NCBI GenBank assembly: GCA_004559845.1
Contig: SFWW01000046.1
Span: 1 to 10,271, forward strand
From: a bacterium
GTDB lineage: Bacteria; Bacteroidota; Bacteroidia; Bacteroidales; Muribaculaceae
Direction of reading: 5' to 3'
DNA: 10,271 bases
Of this stretch, positions 1 through 6,680 are shown piece by piece. A model generated the notes under the pieces. It had not been told where the DNA came from, ran no database searches, and worked only from the letters and a program-made list of their open reading frames with translations. The translations under genes were made by a program, and so were the position numbers. Each line of letters starts with the position of its first letter. Position 1 is the stretch's first letter.

Positions 1-1378
1 CACCCTTTTGGCGCGGCATTTCGGCAGTGCCCCACCCTTTTCGATAGGAAAAGAGCAAGCGATAATCGATTTCATCGTTCACATCGCCCTTGAGCCCGAC
101 GTGGAAGCCGCGTAGCAGATTGTCGGTGTAGCGCAAATAGCCGTCGGTGTTGTAGATTACGGCCCTCACAAAGGGCGAGCCAATGCTCATACCACGATTG
201 TGGTAGCCATTGTAGCAATAATTATTGTAATAGTTGTCGAAGCCGGTGGCTTCGCCCTGAATGCTTGAAGCGGCTTCCATTTCCTTCGAGAAATGAATGC
301 GTCCGCTTTGATTGGTGAAATCGAGGTATTCCAGCACCGCCCCGCTCACAATCGCCTTTTCCGGTGCTTTCCATTCAATGCCCCACAAGCCATCGAAGCC
401 ATTTTGAAGCCCGATGCCGGAGCCATCTTCCCAAATGGTTTGGTGATAGGCACGCATCTTTCCGATTGACGGATGTTTGTATTCCACCATCACATCCCAA
501 CTGCCCACGTGATTGCCCTCCACATAGAGTTGGTCGCCGAGGTTATTGCCTCCGGAGCCCGCCACAATGGCACGGAAAAAGCTCTTGAAATTGGCAGGCA
601 TTTTCAGGCTTTTGGTAAGCACGCCGTTTTCATACGTGTTCCACGTGCCGCCAAATTGCGTTGCCGCTTGTGCGCCGATGGTAACCACCACGGGTTGGTC
701 GGGGCGCGTGCGCAAGTGCATCTGCTTATAGTGAAACCAGTAGCCGGTGGTGAGGAAATTGTTGTAGTAATTATAATGATTTTTGAGCCAATCACCATCG
801 GAAAAGCGCTCATAACTGATTTCGCCACTAATTTGTAGCCAGCCTTTGGTGTAGGGGATGGTTTGATAATTGATAAATCCGGCAGCCACTCCTGCGCCGG
901 GTCGAGCATTGCCACTCATCACCAAATCGCCCGACGATAATTCGGCATCCACCACTTCGGACCGACGCGCCTTTGCACCGATAGTGGCAAAGAGGCTGCG
1001 ATATTTCACATCGGCATAAAGTTGCTGCACCCAGCAGTAGGCGGGGCGCTCATCGTGGGGGATGAAAGCATCTTTATCAAGGTGGTATTTTTCGTAGGGC
1101 AGTGCGCTCGAAAGTCCCGCCCATAGTTCGGCTCCAAAGCCATAAGAAAAGCGCTCTGTGGTGTCGATTTGGTGCTTCAGTGCGGCATTCACCAATGCCC
1201 CATATTGCTGGGTGATGGTGCCACCCCTATTCGACATGATATAATAGGGAGCCAGGTCGCCTTTTCCGAAATTAGCCGTAAAGGAACTCTCGTAGTCCAC
1301 TTCCACCTCAGCGAAAGCCCCACTTGTGGTAGCCATCATCGCCAAGCACACCAGCAAATATTTAATGATTGATTTCAT
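1..1378 (-). CDS. Wzi-family outer-membrane protein (capsule assembly type), C-terminus cut by window edge
   Basis: The reading frame runs from an ATG at 1378 to base 1 without a stop, giving 459 codons. Residues 1-23 are a signal peptide (MKSIIK, hydrophobic core, TSGAFA then E24). The rest is rich in aromatic and glycine residues with alternating polar and hydrophobic stretches, as expected of an outer-membrane beta-barrel. Phrases I associate with the Bacteroidota Wzi family (Caps_assemb_Wzi) are WVQQLYADVKYRSL, ELSSGDLVMSGNARPG, YNNYCYNGYHNRGMSIGSPF and, at the edge, YRLLFSYRKGWGT. Family members are usually about 480-500 residues, so perhaps 20-50 residues are missing. In Enterobacteria, Wzi anchors group 1 capsule to the cell surface; the Bacteroidota homologues are much less studied, and their substrate is not shown here. 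The start lies 9 bases after the glsB-like stop with no promoter or terminator between, so it is probably the third gene of that operon. Family assignment is firm, role inferred. Confidence 0.88.
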   Translation of the reverse strand, partial: MKSIIKYLLVCLAMMATTSGAFAEVEVDYESSFTANFGKGDLAPYYIMSNRGGTITQQYGALVNAALKHQIDTTERFSYGFGAELWAGLSSALPYEKYHLDKDAFIPHDERPAYCWVQQLYADVKYRSLFATIGAKARRSEVVDAELSSGDLVMSGNARPGAGVAAGFINYQTIPYTKGWLQISGEISYERFSDGDWLKNHYNYYNNFLTTGYWFHYKQMHLRTRPDQPVVVTIGAQAATQFGGTWNTYENGVLTKSLKMPANFKSFFRAIVAGSGGNNLGDQLYVEGNHVGSWDVMVEYKHPSIGKMRAYHQTIWEDGSGIGLQNGFDGLWGIEWKAPEKAIVSGAVLEYLDFTNQSGRIHFSKEMEAASSIQGEATGFDNYYNNYCYNGYHNRGMSIGSPFVRAVIYNTDGYLRYTDNLLRGFHVGLKGDVNDEIDYRLLFSYRKGWGTAEMPRQKG

Positions 1379-1387
1379 AGCGTACTG

Positions 1388-2329
1388 TTATTTTTCAAAA
1401 GTGTCGATATGTCGGCTCTTTTTTTGCTCTGTAATTTCATTAATATTGATAAAAATGCCACTTTCTTCCACCTCACCGAATTCGTGGTTGATGGCAGTGC
1501 CGAAAAATCGCATCGTGGGCGACAGATTCATATAGGCATTCACCAGCGGCGGAATATTGATGCCATGGGCACGCACAAATTGGTTGAGCCGCTTGTAATC
1601 TTCCTTAAAATCATTGCCGGCGAAGAGCGCATTGGCCTGTGCCGTGCAATCGGCGTGGCAGAGCGGCTCAATGGGGATGACCAGCGCGTCGGGGTCGGGA
1701 AAATAATGGTGCAAAAAGTGGAGCAGCATATTGCGGCATTCGCGGTCGTAGGACGGATACATCGTCATTTTGCCAAACAAATATTGTGTCTCGGGATGGA
1801 GCACTGTGAGCGCACCCAAGCCGTCCCACAAATTGTCGAGGGCAAAAATCGATTTCACACCCATGCGCGTGGATTGGTATTCCGGACGCACAAACGAGCG
1901 TCCCAATTCTATGGTGTGCGGCAAATATCGGCGCATAAAATCCGCTGAAAACCGAAACATGTGGCTCATAGCGATGTGGGGTGTGCCATCGGGAAGGATT
2001 TCCACATTGCTGCCAAGGATGTAGCGATAGGCTCCAATAATTTCACACTCCTGCGGGTTCCACACCAGCAATTGCCGGCATGGCACGGGCATGGTGTCAA
2101 ATTCATCGATGTCGCACGCCTTGCCGGTGCCGCCGCCTCCGGCGCGGAACGAAATTTCGCGCAAGCGCCCTATTTCGCGCATGGTGTGGGGAGCGGTGTG
2201 AGCGTCCACCACATAAATTTCATTGCCACCCTTATTGGTGCGGCGCAGCAAGCGAGCCGGGGTGAGTTCGCTTTCTATGAGCGAAAGCTCTACGGGAGGT
2301 ATGATGGGAGCTTGTTTCATGCTGTTCAT
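1388..2329 (-). CDS. glsB: GlsB-like glycine N-acyltransferase (GNAT/hemolysin-type fold)
   Basis: A 313-residue soluble protein of the OlsB/hemolysin-type N-acyltransferase group (Acetyltransf_5). Visible marks are REISFRAGGGGTGKACDIDEFD at residues 57-78 (this is split here as REISFRAGGGG, TGKACDIDEFD), the strand LLVWNPQECEIIGAYRYI near 87-104, and IELGRSFVRPEYQ at 140-152, which is the conserved acyl-donor segment of OlsB relatives. Homologues in Bacteroides transfer a 3-hydroxy-fatty acyl chain from acyl-ACP to glycine, the first step in making glycine lipids (and from them serine-glycine lipids and flavolipin-like lipids). The start ATG overlaps the upstream acyltransferase stop as ATGA, implying translational coupling. 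A second in-frame Met at residue 4 is possible. Glycine as substrate is inferred from the family and the partner gene; another amino acid such as ornithine cannot be ruled out from sequence alone. Confidence 0.85.
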   Translation of the reverse strand: MNSMKQAPIIPPVELSLIESELTPARLLRRTNKGGNEIYVVDAHTAPHTMREIGRLREISFRAGGGGTGKACDIDEFDTMPVPCRQLLVWNPQECEIIGAYRYILGSNVEILPDGTPHIAMSHMFRFSADFMRRYLPHTIELGRSFVRPEYQSTRMGVKSIFALDNLWDGLGALTVLHPETQYLFGKMTMYPSYDRECRNMLLHFLHHYFPDPDALVIPIEPLCHADCTAQANALFAGNDFKEDYKRLNQFVRAHGINIPPLVNAYMNLSPTMRFFGTAINHEFGEVEESGIFININEITEQKKSRHIDTFEK

Positions 2330-3180
2330 TTATCCGTTAGTGTTGATGGTTGGTTGGCTTGCTCCTTGAGCGAATAGCAGATGCGACAGAGGCGCTCCGC
2401 CTCTTGCTGCGGGTGGGCGGCATCGAGCGTATCCCACGAGATGGGTTTGCCCACTACAATTTTATAACTGCTACCACTGCTCTTTATCATTTCGCCCGGG
2501 AGCAAAATCATTTCGGCATTAAATTTGATGCCTAATCGCTTTCGCCAATTCGCCATCCGATAGAAAAAAGGCGAATTTTCAGCCTCAAAAAATAGGGGCA
2601 CGATATGGCGGCGAGTGCGGATGGCTTGCGCAACGACAAACTTCTTCCACGGCAAATCGTGGATTTTGCCATCGGCACCACGGCGCGAACACAAGCCAGC
2701 CGGGAAGGTTATCATTTGGTTAGGACTTTGGTATTGCGCCTCAATTTCGCTAACACTCTCGCGCGACTGAGCGCCAAATTTGTTCACCGGCAAAAACACC
2801 TTCCGCAGCGGTTTCACTGCCATCAGTAAATCGTTGACTATAAATCGGATATTGCCGTGATAGCGCTTTCCCAGCCATGCAATGAGCGCCAGTCCGTCGA
2901 GTCCGCCCAAGGGATGATTCGATACAAAAATGAAGCGGCCCTCGCTCGGGATATGCTCCTCGCCCAGCACGTTGACGCCAATTTGCAACCGCTTGAGCAC
3001 AGCCGCCGCCGCATCTTCCGGTTCCTTACCCGCCATCAAATGAAGCAACTCATTGAGTTCGCGCTCACGAATAATTTTTGCGAGCCGGCGCGTCACAAAC
3101 CTTGGGATATAGCGATAGTGGCGAGGCATTCGCTGCTTCACCAATGCATCCACATCTATCACCATGGGTTCGCTGTTCAT
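2326..3180 (-). CDS. glsA: GlsA-like O-acyltransferase (PlsC / lysophospholipid acyltransferase family)
   Basis: A 284-residue protein of the PlsC acyltransferase superfamily. Motif I reads SNHPLGGLDG, with H89 and D95 separated by five residues rather than the usual four. Motif II is represented by FLPVNKFG at about 129-136, motif III by FPAGLCSR at 159-166 (alanine where classical PlsC has FPEG), and motif IV by IVPLFFEAENS at about 193-203. In Bacteroides the GlsA partner O-acylates the hydroxyl of the N-acyl-3-hydroxy-acyl glycine made by GlsB, giving the di-acylated glycine lipid at the inner face of the cytoplasmic membrane. It is first in the cluster, its stop overlaps the next start (ATGA), and a matching promoter lies about 65 bases upstream. 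The start at 3180 is preferred because it leads in frame from that promoter; Met6 is an alternative. It could also be a general lysophospholipid acyltransferase, but the glsB-like neighbour argues for the glycine-lipid role. Confidence 0.84.
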   Translation of the reverse strand: MNSEPMVIDVDALVKQRMPRHYRYIPRFVTRRLAKIIRERELNELLHLMAGKEPEDAAAAVLKRLQIGVNVLGEEHIPSEGRFIFVSNHPLGGLDGLALIAWLGKRYHGNIRFIVNDLLMAVKPLRKVFLPVNKFGAQSRESVSEIEAQYQSPNQMITFPAGLCSRRGADGKIHDLPWKKFVVAQAIRTRRHIVPLFFEAENSPFFYRMANWRKRLGIKFNAEMILLPGEMIKSSGSSYKIVVGKPISWDTLDAAHPQQEAERLCRICYSLKEQANQPSTLTDK

Positions 3181-3243
3181 ATCGTTATCATTTATAAGGT
3201 GTGCATTTCTGCTTTATCACTCCACATAAAGTGCTCAACAAAG

Positions 3244-3266
3244 AGCAAAGTTAGAAAAACTTTGCT
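3244..3266. promoter_or_regulatory. Perfect 9-bp dyad over the -7 box, candidate operator
   Basis: AGCAAAGTT (3244-3252), five-base spacer AGAAA, then AACTTTGCT (3258-3266). The arms are exact reverse complements. The left arm plus one spacer base contains the -7 box of the minus-strand promoter, so a dimeric protein bound here would block polymerase. There is no T-run on either side, which argues against a terminator. The binding protein is unknown. Confidence 0.5.
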
Positions 3267-3278
3267 AAATAATCCAAA
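3246..3278 (-). promoter_or_regulatory. Promoter of the glsA-glsB-wzi cluster
   Basis: Read on the minus strand, TTTG (3278-3275) is followed after 21 bases by TAACTTTG (3253-3246), a full match to the Bacteroidota TAnnTTTG box at normal spacing. Transcription would start near 3240 and leave a leader of about 60 bases before the ATG at 3180. The -7 box lies inside the dyad at 3244-3266. Confidence 0.68.
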
Positions 3279-3342
3279 TATGACTGTGAGAATATTTTTG
3301 AATAATTCACAACACTTTTATTAAAAGCCAAAAAAATACGCC

Positions 3343-3375
3343 ATTTTGAACAGAGGGACAGTCCCCTGTCAAAAT
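3343..3375. repeat. Imperfect hairpin, REP-like element
   Basis: ATTTTG-a-ACAG-a-GGG (3343-3357) can pair with CCC-CTGT-CAAAAT (3363-3375) through 13 base pairs with two single bulged A residues and an ACAGT loop. The core GGGACAGTCCC resembles repetitive extragenic palindromes associated with REP-type transposases in many bacteria. A related design with core GGGACGGTTC occurs at 9275-9305. It lies between two divergent promoters, 15 bases before the -33 box of the 3458 gene. It has no T-run. The REP assignment rests on recall of the motif and has not been searched. Confidence 0.5.
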
Positions 3376-3390
3376 TATGGCTGAGAATAT

Positions 3391-3422
3391 TTTGCTACTG
3401 TGGGAATAAATTTCTACTTTTG
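3391..3422 (+). promoter_or_regulatory. Promoter of the GT-C-like membrane protein gene
   Basis: TTTG (3391-3394), 20-base spacer, then TACTTTTG (3415-3422): both boxes match the Bacteroidota consensus exactly at ideal spacing. Transcription would begin near 3427, giving a leader of about 30 bases before the ATG at 3458. Confidence 0.72.
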
Positions 3423-3457
3423 CAAAAAGCACTGCAATTAGAAAACCCCATTTTTAT

Positions 3458-4882
3458 ATGTCCCGATTCCAAATTCCGCTTCGCTTGCCGGCTCACGCCC
3501 AATCGGGTGTGAATGTGGGGGCTGTGTGCGTGCTGACGGCAGCGGCTGTGTGGGCGTTTGGCTCAGCAGGCGTGGGGGTGGCGTGCGCTTTAGCGGTGGC
3601 GATGCTGGTGCCGCAATGGCTTTATGCCCACCTGAGCGAGCGCGAGCGCTATGGTGGCGTGTTGCTTGCCGTGGTGGGAGCACTATTGGCGGTATGGGCG
3701 TTTTCCAACATCTACCAATGGACTGCTGCCGTGGGGCATTCGCTGAGCGAGCCGCAATTGGTGAGCGATGCGGTGGGGTATTTTCGGTGGGCACACAATC
3801 ATTATCACGACCTACCTCAAGATTGCGACACGAAGTTTGTGGGTTTTCCGCTGGTGATTGCCCTGCTGTGGTCGGTGTTGGGGCAAAACATAGCTTGGCC
3901 GATTGCCTTGAATGTGATGCTCACCCTGCTGTGCATCGTGGCAACGGGGCAAGTGGCGTGCCGTGTGCTGGATGGCAAGGTGGGCGAGTCGCGCCGGCGC
4001 ATCGCCTTATTCACGATGGCGGGCACATCGTTGCTGCTCTATTTTATGAGTCACGCCACGCTCTTGCTCAAAGAGCCGCTCACCTACTTTGCAGTGGCAG
4101 TGGCAGCCTATGCCATTGCGCGAATGAAGCACAGTGCGCCGCAAGGAAAGATGTGGACCGACGTGGTGGCATTTGCCTCTGCCATTGCCATTTTGGCAAT
4201 AGCGCGCACCGGCGTAATTTATTTCGTGATGGCTGGAGTGGTGCTGGCATTTGCCGACTGCCGGCGTATGTGGCGCTACGCCTTCACCCTGATAGGCATT
4301 GCGCTGATAGGTTTGGGAATAGGCATCTATTTTTCCAACGGATTCAGCACCGAAGTGCAAATGCGAATCATAGCCGGGTCGTACAATGGCGGCGACATTA
4401 TGGGCAAGGTGTATGTGGCACAAGATGCCTACACCCAAATCTTCGCTCAATACCATAGCCTACCGGTGTGGCAAAAAATTCTTTTGCTACCCGCCACCTG
4501 TGTAGTGCAAATCTTTATTCCTTTTCCCTGGGCCGGTGTGGAAGGAACGAGCATCGCCTCCATTGCCACACGATTTCAGTGGGGCTGGTATGCCATCGCC
4601 GGGATAGGGATGTTCTACTTGTTTGTGTGCTCGTGGCGGAAGCGGGCTTTAGGATGGTGGGGATTGTGGCCCTTCGTATGCTTCGCCGCGGCGGCATTTT
4701 CCACCGGCGGTGCCGTGAGTCGCTATGCCCTACCCTACCAACCTCTGATGGTGATTGTGGCAGTGTGGGTGGTGTGTGAAGTGCGCAAAAGCACATGGCG
4801 GCGCACATTTGGCGTATGGTGCGTGGCATACGCCATCAGCGTAGCAGCCATCCTTGCCTACAGCTACGCCCAAATGCATTGA
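3458..4882 (+). CDS. Polytopic membrane protein, probable GT-C-type glycosyltransferase
   Basis: A 474-residue integral membrane protein with roughly ten to twelve hydrophobic segments (for example about 22-54, 66-84, 131-162, 184-204, 209-222, 234-266, 274-291, 341-355, 376-391, 402-416, 427-441, 451-470). Features recalling GT-C enzymes (ArnT/PMT/GT39 relatives, which use lipid-linked sugars) are an acidic, aromatic first outer loop, SDAVGYFRWAHNHYHD at about 103-118, a KEPLTYF segment at 205-211, and near the C-terminus SRYALPYQPLMVIVAVW, which resembles the RYRLP-P-L stretch common in this fold. It stands alone behind its own promoter; no other sugar gene is beside it, so neither donor nor acceptor can be named. 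It converges on pyrH with a 41-base gap. An O-antigen polymerase-like protein of unknown function is the main alternative. The open frames in other phases here are by-products of GC-rich codon use. Confidence 0.7.
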   Translation: MSRFQIPLRLPAHAQSGVNVGAVCVLTAAAVWAFGSAGVGVACALAVAMLVPQWLYAHLSERERYGGVLLAVVGALLAVWAFSNIYQWTAAVGHSLSEPQLVSDAVGYFRWAHNHYHDLPQDCDTKFVGFPLVIALLWSVLGQNIAWPIALNVMLTLLCIVATGQVACRVLDGKVGESRRRIALFTMAGTSLLLYFMSHATLLLKEPLTYFAVAVAAYAIARMKHSAPQGKMWTDVVAFASAIAILAIARTGVIYFVMAGVVLAFADCRRMWRYAFTLIGIALIGLGIGIYFSNGFSTEVQMRIIAGSYNGGDIMGKVYVAQDAYTQIFAQYHSLPVWQKILLLPATCVVQIFIPFPWAGVEGTSIASIATRFQWGWYAIAGIGMFYLFVCSWRKRALGWWGLWPFVCFAAAAFSTGGAVSRYALPYQPLMVIVAVWVVCEVRKSTWRRTFGVWCVAYAISVAAILAYSYAQMH

Positions 4883-4923
4883 CCCCCGGAAGTAGATATC
4901 AAAAGTTATCTCTAATTCTCAAT

Positions 4924-5634
4924 TTAATATACGAGTGTGCCGCAGGGCTCTCCGGTGAGCACTTTTCTCAGATTTCCTTTCACGTCCATATTGAACACGT
5001 GGATGGGCAAGCCGTTTTCCTTGCACATAATGGTAGCGGTCATGTCCATCACCTTGAGGTTGCGGGTGTAGATTTCGTCGTAGGTGATTTTGTCGAATTT
5101 GGTGGCTGTGGGGTCTTTTTCGGGGTCGGCAGTGTAGATGCCATCCACGCGAGTGCCTTTGAGCATCACCTCGGCTTCCACTTCTATGCCGCGGAGGGCA
5201 GAGCCGGTGTCGGTGGTGAAGAAGGGATTGCCGGTACCGCACGACATGATTGCCACTTTGCCTTGCTCCATGGCTTCGATGGCGCGCCATTTGCTATATT
5301 GTTCGCCGATGGGAAACATATTGATGGCAGTGAGCACCTGTGAGGGCTGTCCCACGGCGTCGAGTCCGGAACTGAGGGCAATGGAATTGATTACGGTAGC
5401 GAGCATCCCCATTTGGTCGCCTTTCACGCGGTCGAAACCTTGTGCAGCGCCTTTAAGGCCGCGGAAAATGTTGCCACCGCCTATCACGATAGCCACTTGC
5501 ACACCGGCATCAACCAGTTCTTTGATTTGTTCGCAATAATCATTCACACGCTTTGGGTCGATGCCATAGCCTTGTTCACCTTGGAGCGATTCTCCACTGA
5601 GCTTGAGCAGTACTCGTTTATAAATTGCTTTCAT
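4924..5634 (-). CDS. pyrH: UMP kinase (uridylate kinase)
   Basis: A 236-residue cytoplasmic enzyme of the amino-acid kinase fold that phosphorylates UMP to UDP with ATP in pyrimidine nucleotide synthesis; bacterial PyrH is a hexamer, typically activated by GTP and inhibited by UTP. The sequence shows VLLKLSGES at 8-16 (catalytic K11), IVIGGGNIFRG at 49-59, and CGTGNPFFTTDT at 132-143, followed by ALRGIEVEAEVMLKGTRVDG and IYTADPEKDP, all hallmarks of the family. The frame is open for another 33 codons upstream, but MKAIYKRVLLKLSGES at 5634 matches the normal N-terminus and length, and a consensus promoter ends 45 bases before it, inside that extension, so the longer start is rejected. It is transcribed separately from the TPR gene behind it. 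No frr gene follows, though that is a common neighbour in other bacteria. Confidence 0.97.
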   Translation of the reverse strand: MKAIYKRVLLKLSGESLQGEQGYGIDPKRVNDYCEQIKELVDAGVQVAIVIGGGNIFRGLKGAAQGFDRVKGDQMGMLATVINSIALSSGLDAVGQPSQVLTAINMFPIGEQYSKWRAIEAMEQGKVAIMSCGTGNPFFTTDTGSALRGIEVEAEVMLKGTRVDGIYTADPEKDPTATKFDKITYDEIYTRNLKVMDMTATIMCKENGLPIHVFNMDVKGNLRKVLTGEPCGTLVY

Positions 5635-5678
5635 ATATTTTGAAGGGTTGCTTATAGGGTTAGATAATTGTATGTGCA

Positions 5679-5710
5679 CAAAAATAGTGACTTTTGGGGG
5701 AATGTACAAA
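5679..5710 (-). promoter_or_regulatory. pyrH promoter
   Basis: On the minus strand, TTTG (5710-5707), a 20-base spacer, then TATTTTTG (5686-5679), matching TAnnTTTG exactly. The start point would be near 5673, giving a leader of about 40 bases. The -33 TTTG is the tail of the T-run of the upstream gene's terminator. Confidence 0.72.
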
Positions 5711-5748
5711 AAAAATAGGTTGGACAATCGCAATTGATTCGTCCAACC
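5708..5748 (-). terminator. Intrinsic terminator of the TPR membrane protein gene
   Basis: GGTTGGAC (5718-5725) and GTCCAACC (5741-5748) are exact reverse complements, and AATC (5726-5729) with GATT (5736-5739) lengthens the stem with one bulged C. Read on the minus strand, the stem is followed by TA and then eight to nine T (5716-5708). It lies 34 bases after the stop of the gene at 5783-6445. Confidence 0.85.
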
Positions 5749-5782
5749 CTTGTATCCTTTAAGAAATTGCAGTCGTCATCTC

Positions 5783-6445
5783 TTACTTTGAGGCTTTAGC
5801 GCGCTCAACGTATTTGTCGATGTTCATTTGCAAAGCCGATTTGGGGAACTTGCTCTTCATTTCTTCGTAGAGAGCGAGTTCTTCGTCGTATTTTTTAGTG
5901 GCGTGAAGCACGGTGGCTTTCTTCTTCATCAGCAGCGGAGTGAGCGATTCGTTGTCGCCGGCTTTGTTGATGGCTTGGTCGAAAGCGGAAAGTGCTTTGT
6001 CGTAGTTTTTCTTATTCACATAGCAGTCGGCAAGCAGCGAAAGTGCCGATGGACCCAAAATCTTGCCGTTGAACGAAGAACCTTCGAGCATTTGGATGGC
6101 TTCGTCGTATTTTTGTTGCTTATACAGAATAGATGCAGCCATTTGAGCGGCACGATTGGCGGGGGCATACGATTCGTTGGCTGCCTTCTTATAAGCCACC
6201 AAACCGGCAGAATCGCCCTTGGTCATATATTCCATATCAGCTTTATTCACCATTTTCTGGGCATCTTGTATGCCATTGTTGCGCACCATCACGAAGATGG
6301 CCACGGCAGCCACCACCACCACCAGAGCGCCCACAATGTAGTAGATGAGCTTTTTGTTGTTTTCAAGTCGTTGTTCAAACGAGGTGAGCTTTTCGTTCAC
6401 ATCGTCTACGGTCGTACGGGTTTGTTTAATGTCTTGTTTAGCCAT
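5783..6445 (-). CDS. Membrane-anchored tetratricopeptide (TPR) protein
   Basis: A 220-residue protein. Residues 1-32 are charged and probably helical or coiled-coil; residues 34-54 (IYYIVGALVVVVAAVAIFVMV) form one transmembrane helix with a lysine pair on the inner side; residues 60-220 are helical repeats of TPR type, for example AAQMAASILYKQQKYDEAIQ, LLADCYVNKKNYDKALSAFD and ATVLHATKKYDEELALYEEM (each a helix pair ending with the K-Y-D-E/K-A-L/I pattern). The topology (short cytoplasmic N-terminus, one helix, TPR domain outside) resembles YfgM-type ancillary proteins, which act with periplasmic chaperones and the translocon in proteobacteria. That is a resemblance of layout only; no specific function is shown. 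It ends in a strong terminator, so it is probably monocistronic. Codon choice is even and highly expressed in style (few rare codons). Confidence 0.85.
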   Translation of the reverse strand: MAKQDIKQTRTTVDDVNEKLTSFEQRLENNKKLIYYIVGALVVVVAAVAIFVMVRNNGIQDAQKMVNKADMEYMTKGDSAGLVAYKKAANESYAPANRAAQMAASILYKQQKYDEAIQMLEGSSFNGKILGPSALSLLADCYVNKKNYDKALSAFDQAINKAGDNESLTPLLMKKKATVLHATKKYDEELALYEEMKSKFPKSALQMNIDKYVERAKASK

Positions 6446-6488
6446 GTTTATATGTGTAACTAAAATAAAATTCGGATGTTTCAGCGTG

Positions 6489-6496
6489 CAAAATTA
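6489..6496 (-). promoter_or_regulatory. Possible promoter of the TPR membrane protein gene
   Basis: The minus strand reads TAATTTTG (6496-6489), an exact TAnnTTTG box 43 bases before the start codon. The -33 position holds only TTTA (6518-6515) at an 18-base spacing, so the upstream element is weak. Confidence 0.5.
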
Positions 6497-6648
6497 ATAG
6501 TTATTCTTGAAGTTTAAAAGAATTCGACTGATTTTTTTCAAAAAAGGGCAAAAATCATGCCTCTTAGGTGGATGAAAATGCCTAATTTTGTACAAAAATT
6601 GCGCGGCAAGCGGCAAAAAGCGCACCGCGCATGTGAGTAGCATAAGAT

Positions 6649-6656
6649 TATATTTG
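6649..6656 (+). promoter_or_regulatory. Possible promoter of the lipoprotein gene
   Basis: TATATTTG matches TAnnTTTG exactly and lies 24 bases before the GTG start, but no TTTG is found 18-22 bases upstream. Where the -33 box should be there is the right arm of an inverted repeat, TGCGCGG (6600-6606) and CCGCGCA (6625-6631), which could be an operator. A second exact box, TAATTTTG (6583-6590), is the other candidate. Confidence 0.42.
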
Positions 6657-6680
6657 ATGGACAATCGCTTTTTCTAAATC

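Noticed and set aside
3526..4458. 310-codon open frame inside the GT-C-like gene, different phase
   Set aside because: Composition is rich in Cys, Arg and His with no membrane segments or motifs, and it is nested in a frame with clear transmembrane structure and a promoter. It is a by-product of GC-rich codons.
4894..4911. Hairpin AGATA...TATCT between the GT-C-like gene and pyrH
   Set aside because: The stem is five A/T-rich pairs plus one inner C-G pair across a mismatch, with no T-run. It is too weak to call a terminator.
5635..5733. 33-codon N-terminal extension of pyrH
   Set aside because: The downstream ATG gives the normal PyrH start and length, and the consensus promoter lies within the extension, so the longer form would not be transcribed from it.
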